Below, piece by piece: positions 1 to 11,917 of a stretch of 64,000 bases of DNA. The notes under the pieces are model-generated. The model was not told the DNA's origin. It made no database searches and saw nothing but the letters and a program-made list of their open reading frames with translations. A program made the position numbers and the translations under genes. Numbering within the stretch: the first letter of the stretch is position 1; each line of letters begins with the position of its first letter. This DNA comes from Rotaria macrura (lineage: Eukaryota; Rotifera; Eurotatoria; Philodinida; Philodinidae), in contig OENT01000666.1 of NCBI GenBank assembly GCA_900239685.1, positions 1,011-65,010 of the forward strand. Reading direction: 5' to 3'.

Positions 1-904
1 GTATAATGGTGACTATCGAGTATTCGTTTTCTGATAGAAAAATTGTGTTGTATGACCCTGATCTGTTGCTTGATAGAACTCAGAAGTTTCCTACATAAAG
101 CAGAGAAAAGCAGTATAAACAGCTACATGTATTGTATCGAAGCGAATAACAATATTGTCTCGATATTCAGTCATTTATATTTAGCAAGCGTTCAGGCATT
201 TGTTTCTATGTATGCTAATATTTTGGAGATTTTTTTATGATTCTAGAGATATTGGTACGGCACACATCACATTTGGTTAATTAATAATCATTATCATCAT
301 CTACTATTTTGATCATTTTTTTCGCAAAATACGCTTCAATGGTTATCCTTGGTTTTGTTTTGTTTGTCAATTCCCGTCATTGAATTTGAATAAAAATTTC
401 GTGCCGAAATAAATAATGAGGACTTTTTATTGAAACTATGCAGTGAGGGAGCTTTCCTCACGGATCGATCAGAGGCATATTAAGAGTTTGCCTGTATTAA
501 TGAGGACCGAGAGTCAATTTCTTGATGTCATGTGATCATTCTATAGTTAATCAAATAATTTTACTGAATCGAAATTCCAGTAAAAAACAACAATCTGAGA
601 CCATGATTGGTAAACATCTGTCACAACAATATCAAAGGAGAACAAATCAATTAAACGCTACGCCTTCGCTTTCGGTGTCTTCAAGATTCCATATCTGCAC
701 AATGTTTAGCTAAGAAATTTGAATTTTCGAAAGATGACTAAATTAATAAGAATCGAGTTTTAAGTTACAATTAAATAATTGTAATTCGATTTTTTTGTCA
801 CCTAAAACCTACGGGGCATCGCGAAGTTATCATAATGGATTAGAGTAGATTGAAGTTAAGCTGGCCTGACTTCCGATGCTGTTTTGTTCTTGAATATAGT
901 CCCT

Positions 905-1050
905 TTATGATTGAAATTGGAAAAAGATTTATAGCATTTTCTATTGACTTTGACTATTCTCTCTAGATTAATTGCAAACTGTAGTCAAAGTCAAGAGAAT
1001 TCTATCTTGAAATGCGAATAGAAAAAATCTTTTAATTTCGATAGATTCAA
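905..1050. repeat. foldback (MITE-like) palindrome
   Basis: The core is a perfect 13 bp inverted repeat, TTGACTTTGACTA at 944-956 and its complement at 982-994, with a 25 nt loop. The arms continue imperfectly outward: AAAAAGATTT near 921-930 pairs with AAATCTTTT near 1025-1033, and AGCATTTT on the left with AAATGC on the right. Together they form an interrupted palindrome of about 130-145 bp without coding capacity, typical of a foldback or MITE. No target-site duplication could be fixed by eye. Confidence 0.55.
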
Positions 1051-1559
1051 TATCCAAAATTGAATACTGCGATATTTGACGCAATTTTTAGAACTGATTA
1101 GTGAATCAAAGATTATTGACATGTATTTACTGATTTTAAACAGGTACTTTATATGGACTGCGTATATATAAATCTTTAACGAGTGTGTTTTTCCCAGCTT
1201 ATTATCATATTATACTCTGTATTCGGGGCCGAAATTGACGATTGTAATATTGAGTCATGTATTTGATCGTATTTCTCTGTAAACGATCGTTTACGACCGT
1301 GCTTGCTCGATCTATGAGTGATCGATTGAATTGTGGAAAGTTAAAAATTTGAGGAAAAATAGTTAGATTTATGAGAAAATAAAAATAATAGCAACTTGAT
1401 CGCCGCTGAATAAAAAAATAGATTATCAATTTTAATCAAATATTCTAAATGCTTTTCCTGTATGGGTCCTGATTGCATTCCTCTTTTGTATTTTATTACA
1501 TGGATGCATGAATATGAGTTTATGAACTTATTTACCAAAAACAGCCCATGTCGCCTCTT

Positions 1560-1740
1560 TTTTTGCAACTGCACGGCAGTTACGCGCAGAGCCAATTTTA
1601 CGCCGCAATTATGCGTAACTACGCCGCATTCATCGTAGTGAAGGTCTCTATAAGAAAATACGCTTACTGCGACGTAGACCAACGTTACTGCGTCGGAGTG
1701 ATCGCATCGTACGATCCATTGTAAACGTAACTGACCAATT
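1560..1740. repeat. degenerate CGTAACTGCG repeat cluster, left
   Basis: Multiple degenerate copies of GCGTAACTACG / GCAGTTACGC occur in both orientations and stand out by CpG content from the AT-rich surroundings. A second cluster at 2221-2430 has the same unit, and the two flank an AT-rich core. Confidence 0.55.
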
Positions 1741-1771
1741 ATAAATGAGGAAGAATCATTCATAATTGGTC
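1733..1771. repeat. 16 bp inverted repeat (hairpin)
   Basis: GACCAATTATAAATGA (1733-1748) and TCATTCATAATTGGTC (1756-1771) pair over 15 of 16 positions around a 7 nt loop. It sits at the inner edge of the left CGTAACTGCG cluster, so it may be a terminal structure of the same element. Confidence 0.6.
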
Positions 1772-1907
1772 ACACTCGAGCACTAATACATAGCCACAGA
1801 AAATCAGTATAAATAGCAGTGCTCGTCACATTTTCGTTCATAAATCATTTTACTTTAAACAGTAGAATACTTATTTAATTTTTTTTTAAATTTTTTTAGA
1901 TGTTGTT

Positions 1908-2095
1908 TTTTTGATTTTTCTAGATATTTATTTTCCATGATTTCAGAAATTCATAATTTTCTTTAACTTGTAATTTCGTAAATTTTGAAATTTTTCAGCT
2001 TTCAATGTTTTGATTTTTCTGGATATTTATTTTCCTTAATTTTTGAAATTAAAATTTTTTTTTTAAGTTATAGTTTTGTAAATTTATTTTTTTTT
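1908..2095. repeat. about 100 bp tandem direct repeat, T-rich
   Basis: A unit beginning TTTTGATTTTTCTAGATATT near 1910 recurs about 99 nt later as TTTTGATTTTTCTGGATATT near 2009. Both copies continue through a similar AT-rich tail ending near TTTCGTAAATTTT / TTTTGTAAATTTA. The copies have diverged by substitutions and small indels. Confidence 0.5.
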
Positions 2096-2220
2096 ATAAT
2101 TTTTTGTAAAAATTTTAATTTTATAATTTTAAGCCTCCTATTTTTTGTACGGAACAAGTTTTTAAGCTCACAATAAAAATACAAATAAAATGATAACTTA
2201 ATCTAAGTCATCTCTCGTAT

Positions 2221-2430
2221 GTATTGCGACGCAAGTCTGACGCATAACTGCAATTAACTGGGGCGCACTTTTGCGTAACTGTGAATTTTTCGCCGTAACT
2301 ACGCGTAACTGCGATTTTTTTATCGTAATTACGCATAACTACGTCGCAATTTTCCGTAATTACGGGTCACAGTGCGATCGCAGTTACGCCGTAACTGCGC
2401 TGCAGTTTCATCGTAATGAAACACATGGGA
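2221..2430. repeat. degenerate CGTAACTGCG repeat cluster, right
   Basis: Units such as GCGTAACTGTG, GCCGTAACTACG, GCGTAACTGCG and CGCAGTTACGCC are repeated roughly every 15-30 nt. It is the same motif family as at 1560-1740, so the two clusters may be ends or arms of one element of about 870 bp. Confidence 0.55.
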
Positions 2431-3336
2431 GTCTATTCTGTTATAGAGGTCGCGCCTTTTAATGAATCGCTAGTTTTGATATATTATCGGCAGAGAGTGG
2501 ATGTCTACCGTTGAAGTATCTATGATGACTGTCAATAATTCCATAGTTGCAATTGCAAAATTCATTAATATAAAATAATCGAAACTTCAACCGATCACAA
2601 CAAAAAATAAATGTAAAAACTTCGGACTTATGTCCGAGAGTTATGTGTACTTCAAAAAGTGAATGAGACAAATCATTCATTCTGGAATGTGTGCACGGAA
2701 GAAGTATCTTGAGAAACTCCAAAACTATTGGTCATCTCAGACGTACTTATGCAATTTCGTTTCTAGAAGTAGTTTTGTGCATTTTGGGACCTTTTTCAGG
2801 CGATGTCTTTTTAGAAAGCTGCGATTTGGTTCAAAAATAATATCAAATTCGGAATCAACGTTAAAGACTGAGTTGATTTATATACATTGTGGATAATTCT
2901 GAGGAAAAAAATTGTTTTTGAAAAAATCCCTGTACCCCATCTCAGGGATTGTTTGGTCAATAATGACAATTTTTTCGATAACTCAACCATTTCTTACCGG
3001 ATCCTTCTGATCTTCGAACTCTACCGAGATATTCATCAGACAATTCAGTGCACAAAATTTCAGCTCAATCGAATGTATTTGTGAAGAGTTATCGTGTAAA
3101 GGGACGGGCGGACGGACACACTGACCGATTCTAGAGTATACTCACTTTTTGAGTACACAAAAAGGATAGTCGAAATCAGTAATGAGCATCGAGTATCTCT
3201 TTTTTTATGAAAAATATTATATCAATATCTTCATGGAAATTTTAAGAAGAGAAGAGTTTACACTAGCACATCACAACGATCTATACGAGTTTCTATACAG
3301 ATAGAGAGAGAGATATGAGTCTTCTAGTATTGGGAT

Positions 3337-3531
3337 TTAATCTATTTGCAACAGCTTTATCAATGTTGACTGTCGACGAATAGGTTGTCCGTTTCTATTT
3401 TGAAGATAATCGTGGTATACAGAAAGAAATGAGTCGTAATTGATTTGTCCTGAAAACCAAATTTTATCTTTCGCAGCAATTTCAGGCAGTAGAATCCTAT
3501 GCCAAACATCGGTATGAACTCTGCCAGACAC
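3337..3531 (-). CDS. possible terminal exon, unknown protein
   Basis: An open frame on the minus strand ends with TAA at 3337 and reads as protein-like sequence (VHTDVWHRILLPEIAAK, then IWFSGQINYDSF). It begins after an acceptor-like GTGTCTGGCAG. A second open stretch just upstream (to about 3608) is in another frame, so there is either an intron boundary here or a frameshift in a decayed gene. I do not recognise a family and found no upstream exon. It could be a chance ORF. Confidence 0.25.
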   Translation of the reverse strand: MSGRVHTDVWHRILLPEIAAKDKIWFSGQINYDSFLSVYHDYLQNRNGQPIRRQSTLIKLLQID

Positions 3532-3608
3532 GACCCATGCTCAAAAACAGTTTCGAAACGATCAATTCTGTCAACAATTAATGGTAGTACCATATAATAC
3601 GTCGACAA

Positions 3609-5869
3609 AGTTCATAGCAATTACTCTTGATGCAGCTAGTTACGCATTGATTGGAATAGGTTTATTCTCTTCATTGACGTTATCGCCACTTAAAACACAG
3701 ATTTTAGAAATTTTAACTGTTTCAAGAATAGTTGACGTAAACATCAAAGTCAGGTAATCTTATTCGACTCCAACCGTGACATCCGTTACTGATACTATCA
3801 GTCACTCTTTCGAATAACTCAGATGGTAACCTCTCTATTAAGACAATCGTATGATTATGCATACCTGTACAGTACAAGCAGTTGCTTATCGCGACTTTAT
3901 AGAATAAGATGAATAAAAGCAGTCGTTTTGATAGTAAAAAATGTTTTCAGTTCTATGTGCTTCGATAAAAGAAATTCATCTATTGAGAAATGTGCTTCAG
4001 CAGTTGTCGATTGTCTTTATCGGGGTATGAAAATTTTCATTCGCCGTACAACGAATTCATTTCGTCCAGCAATGCGCAATTTGTTTTGTATAATACGGTA
4101 ACAAACAGAGCCGTGCTCAATACAATCAACAGAAACTAATTATATATTTATAGAAAGCAATTATTCATCCTTTCCATTTCATTTGTGTAATTCGCTTACT
4201 GAAAAAGGAAAGAAAGTGGGAGACATATCAGATCCTCAATGTCGTATAATATCACACATGACATGCCCTAATGAATGTACTGAATCAAGGGTACCTGAAA
4301 AAGTACCCTGCTACTAGTATGTCACAGGTACTTTTGGGTACTTAAGTACCTTATAGTACCTTTAGGTACGTATAAGGTACTCGGGTGGGTACCCTGCTGC
4401 ATAGCGTCTAGTAAGTGGGTACTTGAAGTTACTGATCAAATACTCGGCTGGGTACTATTGCGCAGTAAGTTTAGGTACCCTGCTGCCAAAGCTGCAGTAT
4501 GTTGATGATCGAACCTAACCTTCGACTTTTTTCATTTTTGCTTCTGTCAAAGCAAATTATAATTTTTTTNTTTTTTTCGTTTTTATTTAATTTAATTTTT
4601 TCAATTCTGAAAATTCAAGCGGGTCAAATTTCTCGATCTGATCGAGCTTGAGTTGATCAGATCTCCACCAGACCATATCAAGGTAGTCCTCTCTCGATTT
4701 ATGATCGAGATCGGCATTTTTCGACTATAATAAATAGTCAAGAAATAATCTAGAAAAGATTAGTATGAAAATATATTAGTTTTTTATGTTTCGTCTAGTT
4801 GTTTATATGGAGCTGTGTGTGCGAAAGAAAACGGTGAATGAACAGTCACTATACAGAACGCGCCAAATCAAGGATACCCTGTAGAGTTTTCCAAAGTAAA
4901 GTTACAGGTGCAGGTACTCATACAAGTACCTGTTCAGTAAACATACTGATGTGGGTACCCAATGCAGTAACTAGATCAGTATAATCACTGAAAATTTTCG
5001 AAGTACCCGTATCGGGTACCTTGCTGAGGCTTTTGCAGTACATGGGTACCCTGAACTCAGTACTTCCCCTAGGGTGGTTACCTTCATAAGTTTTGGTTAT
5101 CTCGCTAGATTTCGTATTAAGTCGAATCATTGACATAATCACCAATATTAGGCATCTTACAAGAGATGAATCTATGAAGGAGAAACTTCGATGACTGCCA
5201 AGCTAACAAAAACAGTCTATTTATATGCTTAGGGTGTGAGTATGGTTCTTCTCTTCAAGCTACTCGCGATCCACATTAGTACTCGACAGCTATACCAGAT
5301 AACAGAAGAATTAAGCTGGATGAGGTTGTCCTTTCTTTTCTTTCTATACATCAGAAATCCAATCTTTTCGTAACAAACACGCTTTGTTTTCTGGAACACA
5401 GAGAGAGTTGGATGTCTTCATTTATAGCAAGTCATAAAAATTCATAGAATGAATAATATTTTGATAATGGTAAATTACTCTGCGAAATCCAATGGATTTG
5501 TTCGGTTGAGACAAAAATAAATTGAGCTCACATACTAAACATAAAATATGGATTCGAATCCGAAAACCTGATACGTAATCTTGAGGCTTCGGGTTTGTGG
5601 CATTCATACGACAGACTGGACCTTTGGCATCATACAGCAAGTCTTATAGAGTCGTGATATTCATCTTTGCGCATGTTCTCAGTTATATCATGGATGTCTT
5701 TCTGTGATAAGTTTGAATATTTTCAAGTTTTTAGAATTGATATTTTTTTTCGAGATCATAGACGTCCCGCTAGCGTTTGTTTCGGACATTTTTAGTATAA
5801 TTAGTCTTTAAAATATTCCATGGAAAAAAAGTAGCAAAACACGGGGAGAGAGTCAAAAGCCCTTATCAA
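3609..5869. other. non-coding DNA with GTAC-rich element
   Basis: No gene is seen. The stretch contains the GTAC-rich palindromic zone described separately. One ambiguous base (N) lies at 4570 within a poly-T run, a sign of an uncertain homopolymer in the assembly. Confidence 0.5.
4260..5060. repeat. GTAC-rich palindromic repeat element
   Basis: Two clusters (about 4288-4490 and 4870-5060) are packed with GGTACC, GGGTACCCTGCTG and GTACTTAAGTAC motifs, many of them self-complementary. Copies of AGTACC/GGTACT recur every 10-30 nt. The stretch between the clusters (about 4500-4860) is T-rich and lacks them. Paired arms of one short motif flanking a different core suggest a non-autonomous mobile element or an expanding palindromic minisatellite. 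No ORF of interest lies inside. Confidence 0.55.
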
Positions 5870-6732
5870 TCAAGGTTCATCCATGGCTACATTGATTAAT
5901 GGACAGTCTTCGATATCAAGTGGATCAGTTTGGACAGAAATACATCGTGTATCAGCAACTGGCATCGGTCGAGATAACTGCTGACGTGATGGAACAACGG
6001 TGCTTGTCTTTTTCTTAGAACAGTTTTTTAACCATTTTGTCCATAGTATATACCAACAAAATATACCATGAATAAATGCAAAAAATATTTCAATATAGAA
6101 AATTACTGAACAATAAATGTAGATAAAACCCAAACATTTGACTGATGAAGCGGGCAAGGCGAAGGCTCTTAATGTGTTCTATTTTTAAAATAGTGAACAA
6201 AATCTGTTGGTGAGCATGTCCACAACATGAATGAATTTCTTACCTTATTTGTTGACCATCCAACTAGAGCCGTTGCAATACCAATGAGTATTATGTATAT
6301 AACGCGAAACACTTTATCATTGGTTTTGTATGCACATGTGGCTGCCATTATATTCTCGACAAAATGAAAGTATTAATATGAAAATGTCCGAAAAAGACAA
6401 ACGTCGCTACTCACGATTACAATGAGAACGCTAGTGATAAGAATTGTCGTAGCTCCAATAACAAGAAGCCAAATAGCGAGTGATGGTTGATATGGAGAAA
6501 AGCAATGCCGTTCATGAGCAAGTATTCCGATGACCAAACAACAGATGCCAAGTGCCGCGAGAAGAGCAAGTAAGAGAATTATAATAAGCGTTCGAAAAAA
6601 TAACTTGAGATGTGACCGAAGTGCATCAATATGGGCTCGTGGTCTATTTGGATCAACAAATGAAGATGTCAATCGGTCAGACAATTGACTAATAATTCGC
6701 CGTTGATTTTCTGAATTGAAGCTAAGATTCAC
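5870..6732 (-). CDS. four-helix membrane protein, unknown function
   Basis: Three exons join in phase: 6732-6416 (ending near 6415, donor GTGAGT), 6354-6244 (donor GTAAGA) and 6178-5870 (TGA). The product has about 245 residues from 6732. Four hydrophobic segments lie at about residues 48-71, 85-106, 121-139 and 158-185. The spacing (TM1-TM2 loop with HERHCF, short TM2-TM3 loop, polar C-terminal tail of about 60 residues) resembles tetra-spanning proteins, but I see no CCG motif of true tetraspanins. The 5' end is unresolved: position 6732 is a GTG codon, the frame opens just after TAG at about 6752, and an acceptor-like TTTGTCATGTAG precedes it. A further upstream exon carrying the ATG is therefore likely. 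Exon structure is well supported; function is unknown. Confidence 0.75.
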
Positions 6733-6752
6733 ATTTGCAGAATAGCCCTACA

Positions 6753-9700
6753 TGACAAAGATCATTCCGTAATCAGCAGCTTCTTCTCCTGACAAAGTGA
6801 TACATCATTGCTGAATTGAAGCTTGAAGTTTAGATATTTCAACTTCAGTTATTCACAACTATCGTGATGGAATCCGCTAGAAATCGTAAATTTCGAACTA
6901 AACCCAAACCCTCAAGGTTCTCATTGGACACACGCCCAAGAAATGAATACGTAAAACGAGAAAATATATCCAAAAAACTTTACCATAATGAAAGAATCAA
7001 TAGAAACACTTTGGAAATTATTAAATATACTAAAGAATATACTTAGTAATTCTTTGAACCAAGCCTAACATCAGAAAACCGTGTTTTTAACTAATCATGA
7101 TTTTCTAGAGCGAAACCGTGGTATGACGTATCGACGTTTCTCGCAGTTTCACAATGTCCCTCTGAACTTGACCTAGCCCGCAGTGACAAGCAACGTGATT
7201 AGTCATAGTTTTATAAAATTGCCGTGCAGATGATTATAAACATGGAATCGGATCTTTGACGTTTAGAGAGCTCACATATCGGAACGAACTTAACCACACT
7301 CCATCATGATTGGCAATGAGAAAAACATTTTTCGGCGATATTCCATTTCATAATACTATAGTTTTACAACAGGAACCATGTTTTTACCGCGAAGTTTTTT
7401 CTGTGCGTATTTAACAGAAAATCTACGTTCATTCCTCCAGAAAAAAATTTGGACCTATTCGTCACATTCTATTTCAACTTACTCAAATCTAAGAAGTAGT
7501 ATGATACTGAAACAAATGGTCTAACTCTAAAAATTTTACTTTATAAGTAACTGTAGATCTGGCACAAAAGAATTCTTCTAATCGTCCATCTGCATAGCTG
7601 CCTGCATTCAACTAAAGGAACAAATGTCGATAAGCATGTTCAACTCTTGCTATTATTTAAGAACTGACTCAAATCCAATTCCATAATTAACAAACATGAG
7701 ACACGAACAATAATTTGTAAAACATGATGAAAAAGATTGGTTGAAATATATGCAAAGAGTACAATTTTGGATAATCAAAGATCCTGACAGACAATGTCAA
7801 AAGATCATCTCCAGTCGTGGATAACTAAAATAATACCTTATCAAAGTGGGAAAGCCACTTCCAACTTATTCTATTCACTGATTATTTTGTAGAATCGAGG
7901 GGCCTTTCTATGATTAGCAACGAGAGATAAATGGACTTTTATAAATTAATATCATACGAGTTGCACTACATCTGTTTTACTACATCTCTACGTACAGTCC
8001 TATAGGTATGTATGAGTAGTACTTGAATTCAGAAAAATCATTTCAATCTACATTAACTACATGGGGAGATACATAGTTGACCCCAAAATCAGACTTTAAC
8101 GCACCGTCTATGAAGTTGACTCATTTTTATCAGGTTGCTGTTAGATAAGCAAGAGTAAAGATTTCGTATAGTCTTATTTTGGCTCATTGAGTGGAAAACC
8201 CAGATGAGTATGATGTGCCGAGCAGAAGACAAAGTTTCTGATCACTCAAACCCACTAGGATAATTTCATTGTTAGAGTCCTTGAATGAAGGAAGCTGTAA
8301 TCATTTGCATCGACTACTAATGATGAGATCAGCAATCGGTCAAGCCTTTGCGTGCAACGAACACTTTTCTTTCTTTTCTTTGAATCGCTCTCAGCTGAAA
8401 TCATCTCCTGTGCATTGCACCAAGTTTTTCGCTAAAGCTTCGCAAACAACTTGATAGCTAAAACTTAAATTCATAATTGTTCACAGTTTACCGCCGAATT
8501 CGAAACCTTCATGGCACTCATCTGTCTGGAGTTGTCTCTCTCTTTCTTTCAAATGTAATTCATATTTTGATTGTTAACTGTGGTATTTACAGAGAGATAA
8601 TAAGCATTGGTTTAGAGGTAGTATAGCGGAATCTTAAGCTAACAAAATTTAAGTTTTAATTTGCTCGATTTTCGTTCAAAGTCACGAACACTAATGCGCT
8701 AAACGATGTTTGATCACTCTCTAAATTTTTAATCCACGCAAAAATGTCTCGAAGAAAAAACAATAATGCAGCAAACTCTGGAGGGCTGTGATCGATTTTG
8801 AAAGCCAGTGCAACTTTGAATTATGGTATCGAAAATAGTGTTGTAACAGATCAATATCTACTTATAAAACGTTGTTACGATGCATTGAAAATGTAGGTAA
8901 TTAAGGTATGTATGAGGGGCTGTCGCAATAAATTGAATCGTCCAGTAGCCAGGCTAATGTGAAACTTAGGTGAACAAAGGAAGATACATGTGTTTTTTTT
9001 ACAACGGCAGATATAGTTCTATGCAGTGAATAAATTCTTCGTACTTATAAAAAGATGCTGTAAGATCACATTAATTTAGATTCGACTCTACGGTAATATA
9101 CAAAACATGATCGATTTACGTTGTGAAAAGTGTTTTGAGTCCAACTCGGAAAAATCTATATGATGCTACTTTTAGTCTCGATAAATCTTACCGAAGGAAA
9201 TTCCATCGTCGAGATTTTTAAAGAAGAACGCCACTTGTTCGATTTAAAACCACCTTGCTTACTGCTGATGCTTCACTGCTTCAATAGCAACTGTTTTCAG
9301 TTCGTTTTCCAAACATGCTTCGATGGTAGTATTTATAAAGCTTTCATAGTCGAAGATTTTTTTCAAAACTAAGGCTCTGTCAAACAAAGAAGCCAAGTAA
9401 TAACAATACAATTAAGTGTTCTGTCAAAAGAAAAGTAAGAAGAATATTTTTCTCTCGCTGTTACGTGTAAAAAGAAATAATGTCATGATTTCATTCGCCA
9501 CCGTTAATAGAAACGGTTTCTAGCCTTTCGATCTTTTCAACTGTCTGGCCGACTTTCAGACTGCAATTCACGAGAGTAATTCGAATGGATTACACAAAAA
9601 CTAAACAAGATGTTAACTTTAGAATAGTGACGAGCCGTATTATCTAGGCCCTCTGTTCGATGAAAAGACTTAATGGCGTTGCTTGTTTATAACGGTGTGA

Positions 9701-9967
9701 GCTCTAAAGAATAGTTTTTACACGATCAAACAACAGAAGAAAAACAATACTGATAATTTCAAGTGCCGGAAGCATCGAATTCTTTCGTTCTTCACTCTCT
9801 CGTTACTTCGCTAAAGCGTGACATTTTTACAACGACAGGGGTGTAGCTGTAATACTCCGAGTTTTTTACATGCAACGAAAACGAATTCGCCGTAGTCATA
9901 CCAGTGCAAACATGTACAGTTGAAGACAGAAATGAGTATTTTATGTTGAAATCAACGTTCTAAAATT
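6753..9967. other. intergenic DNA, no gene recognised
   Basis: Only short ORFs are present. One at 6867-7046 (plus) would encode a 59-residue, very basic peptide, but it has no homology signal that I recognise. The rest is AT-rich sequence without repeats obvious to the eye. Confidence 0.5.
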
Positions 9968-11063
9968 ATGGAAGAATCTTCGGCAAATGTTGAAATGACT
10001 TCAGCCGTCTTGTCGGAAGACCTGAATACTACACCTATCGAAGATGAACATGCAAATGTGCCCCAAACTGCAACACCTCTCATTCCAGAACACACACCAA
10101 ATATTTCGATACCAGATGCTGCTTCGTCTTTCAATGAACTTAACATTCAAGATACAACCCCTATCATTCATGAGTCTGAGGATGAAGATGAATTTATTTC
10201 GGTTAGAAGCATGTCAACAACCCAAAAACTTCTCACTTGCTGTTGTTGCATGATTCTGTGTTCGTGTTTCGTACTTCCTTTCTTGACCAATGTGATAATC
10301 GTTCCTGCATTACGGCTAATGGTGACACAGAAGAAAAGCAACATTACATCGGATGTTGCTTGCAACAAGCCATCAGTGTCTGGTAAGACTGTGTGGATAG
10401 AATGAACTGCTGAAGATGATTTCAAAGCTTCTCCAATGTTTCTTATTCAACGAAACAGAAGAGATAGATAATTGCATTTTCTAATTCTTGCTCGCAATTC
10501 TCTGAAGTCTGTGTGTCATCATCGCCCCACTTCATGTTTGAACAGCTTACTCTTTTCACTTTTTGATTTGTTGTTGATACTCGTATATTTTGTGGCATTC
10601 TTCTCTAGGAAATATATGCTCAACAACGAATCCAAGAATAATCAACCTAGGCCGTATTCAAAGTTCAAATCGATTTCGATATCAATACTATTCCTATAAT
10701 CATACAGCACAATCGAACAGAGAAATCATTACATTCTCTTTCGGAAAAGACTCTCATTGGGCTCTCGACAACGTGTCAATTTACGATACATTGAATAAGA
10801 TCGAATTATTAGAAGACGGTGGCTTTGAAAGTGGTACTCTGGACGCCTTCTGTGTGTGCGACGACAGCTTATTAAATAGTCGACCTATTCGTTTAGGCGT
10901 ACATTCAGGCTCATCAATATATGCGATTCGTACTACTTTCTCTACAGTTAAACTCTCACAAGCACTTGTCACCGCCACAGGACGAATTTATAACGTTAGT
11001 TTCTGGCTCGAGAATCAAGTCTTTTCTCGTGGTAGTGTTTCTGTGTACATCACATTTGAGTAG
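9968..11063 (+). CDS. single-pass membrane protein with rotifer-type ectodomain
   Basis: Exon 1 is 9968-10382 (donor GTAAGA, phase 1) and exon 2 is 10609-11063 (acceptor TTCTTCTCTAG, ends TAG), giving 289 residues. The first ~75 residues are acidic, Thr/Pro-rich and presumably cytoplasmic. A Cys-rich hydrophobic segment (TCCCCMILCSCF and on) spans about residues 89-116. The C-terminal half looks extracellular, with N-glycosylation sequons (NHT, NVS), the end of one unit (HWALDNVSIYD) and the start of the next (GGFESG ... YNVSFWLENQ). I have seen this repeat pattern in rotifer protein families of beta-sandwich type, usually with more repeats, so this is a short member. The 226 nt intron is longer than most here; an extra small exon inside it cannot be excluded. 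Ligand and role are unknown. Confidence 0.7.
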
Positions 11064-11917
11064 TTGTTATGATAACATACAAAACATTATATTGTTCAAT
11101 CGATTCGCCAAATCTTAATCATGGTATTTGAGAAACTTTTCGGCTAACAACCAGACGAACAACACTATTCCAGCGCTGTGTTTTTAAATTATATTTGGGA
11201 AAACTGAAGTAGAATTCAAAGTAAACTAACAACTTATCTAATGTACCTGTTATGTGATCTCATTCATCACGTGCCAGCACACTTGTGCGGGACAGTTTCA
11301 TATATCAATGTTGATCATTCAATAGAGTACAAGGATGAGAAGACATGTCACGCTTCGATCATTTTTGTTTGATCACATAGTTTAGTGAGAACATGCATTA
11401 TCTATGTTTCGTCTTACTGCAGAGACGGAACATTGGATTCGTGAATCAATAACGATTAATATAACAAGAATGCGTGCGTTTTATAACCTTCGAAGAGAGA
11501 TGACCTGTAATAACTAGTATCCTAATTTCTCATGAGGTAGACCGTATAATGCATGCAGCCATTCTTTTCGATCGTCATACAGCTTCATCGTGATCACGGC
11601 ACGATGATGAATTAGGTGCCCGATTGTGCGTATGAATCATCAAATTAACACGAAATAATTATTTGGAGTATATCTAACATATTAGTATTATAATTTCATC
11701 AGTTTATTTCGCTAATTCTTTTGACAGCATCTATTAATAGGCACCCCACCCCTCTCCCTAAACACTCTTGAACGAAGAAATTGTTCGAGATTGTACTATC
11801 GGAAAACATAAGGATAGAATTATTCTATTGTAATATTAGTGTCAGCATTGGTAGTACAGTTGAACGAGTTAGTTCCTCTAGTAGTTCGAACTATTCTTCA
11901 AAAGTAGTCATATATTC
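11064..11917. other. intergenic spacer
   Basis: AT-rich spacer between a plus-strand and a minus-strand gene (convergent 3' ends). No gene or repeat was seen. Confidence 0.5.

Larger units (their letters stand above)
1..3336. other. AT-rich intergenic DNA with repeats
   Basis: No convincing coding region is visible. The open frames here are short, lack protein-like composition and have no splice context. The stretch holds a foldback element (about 905-1050), two clusters of degenerate CGTAACTGCG-type repeats, a near-perfect hairpin at 1733-1771 and a roughly 100 bp T-rich direct repeat. These are listed separately. Confidence 0.6.

Noticed and set aside
5540..5556. TGGATTCGAATCCGAA, resembling a tRNA T-arm
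   Set aside because: The flanking bases do not form a 5 bp T-stem and no anticodon or acceptor arms are present; it is just a short palindrome.
6867..7046. 59-residue basic ORF on the plus strand, divergent from the four-helix gene
   Set aside because: Low-complexity K/R/N-rich translation, no splice or homology support; likely a chance ORF in AT-rich DNA.
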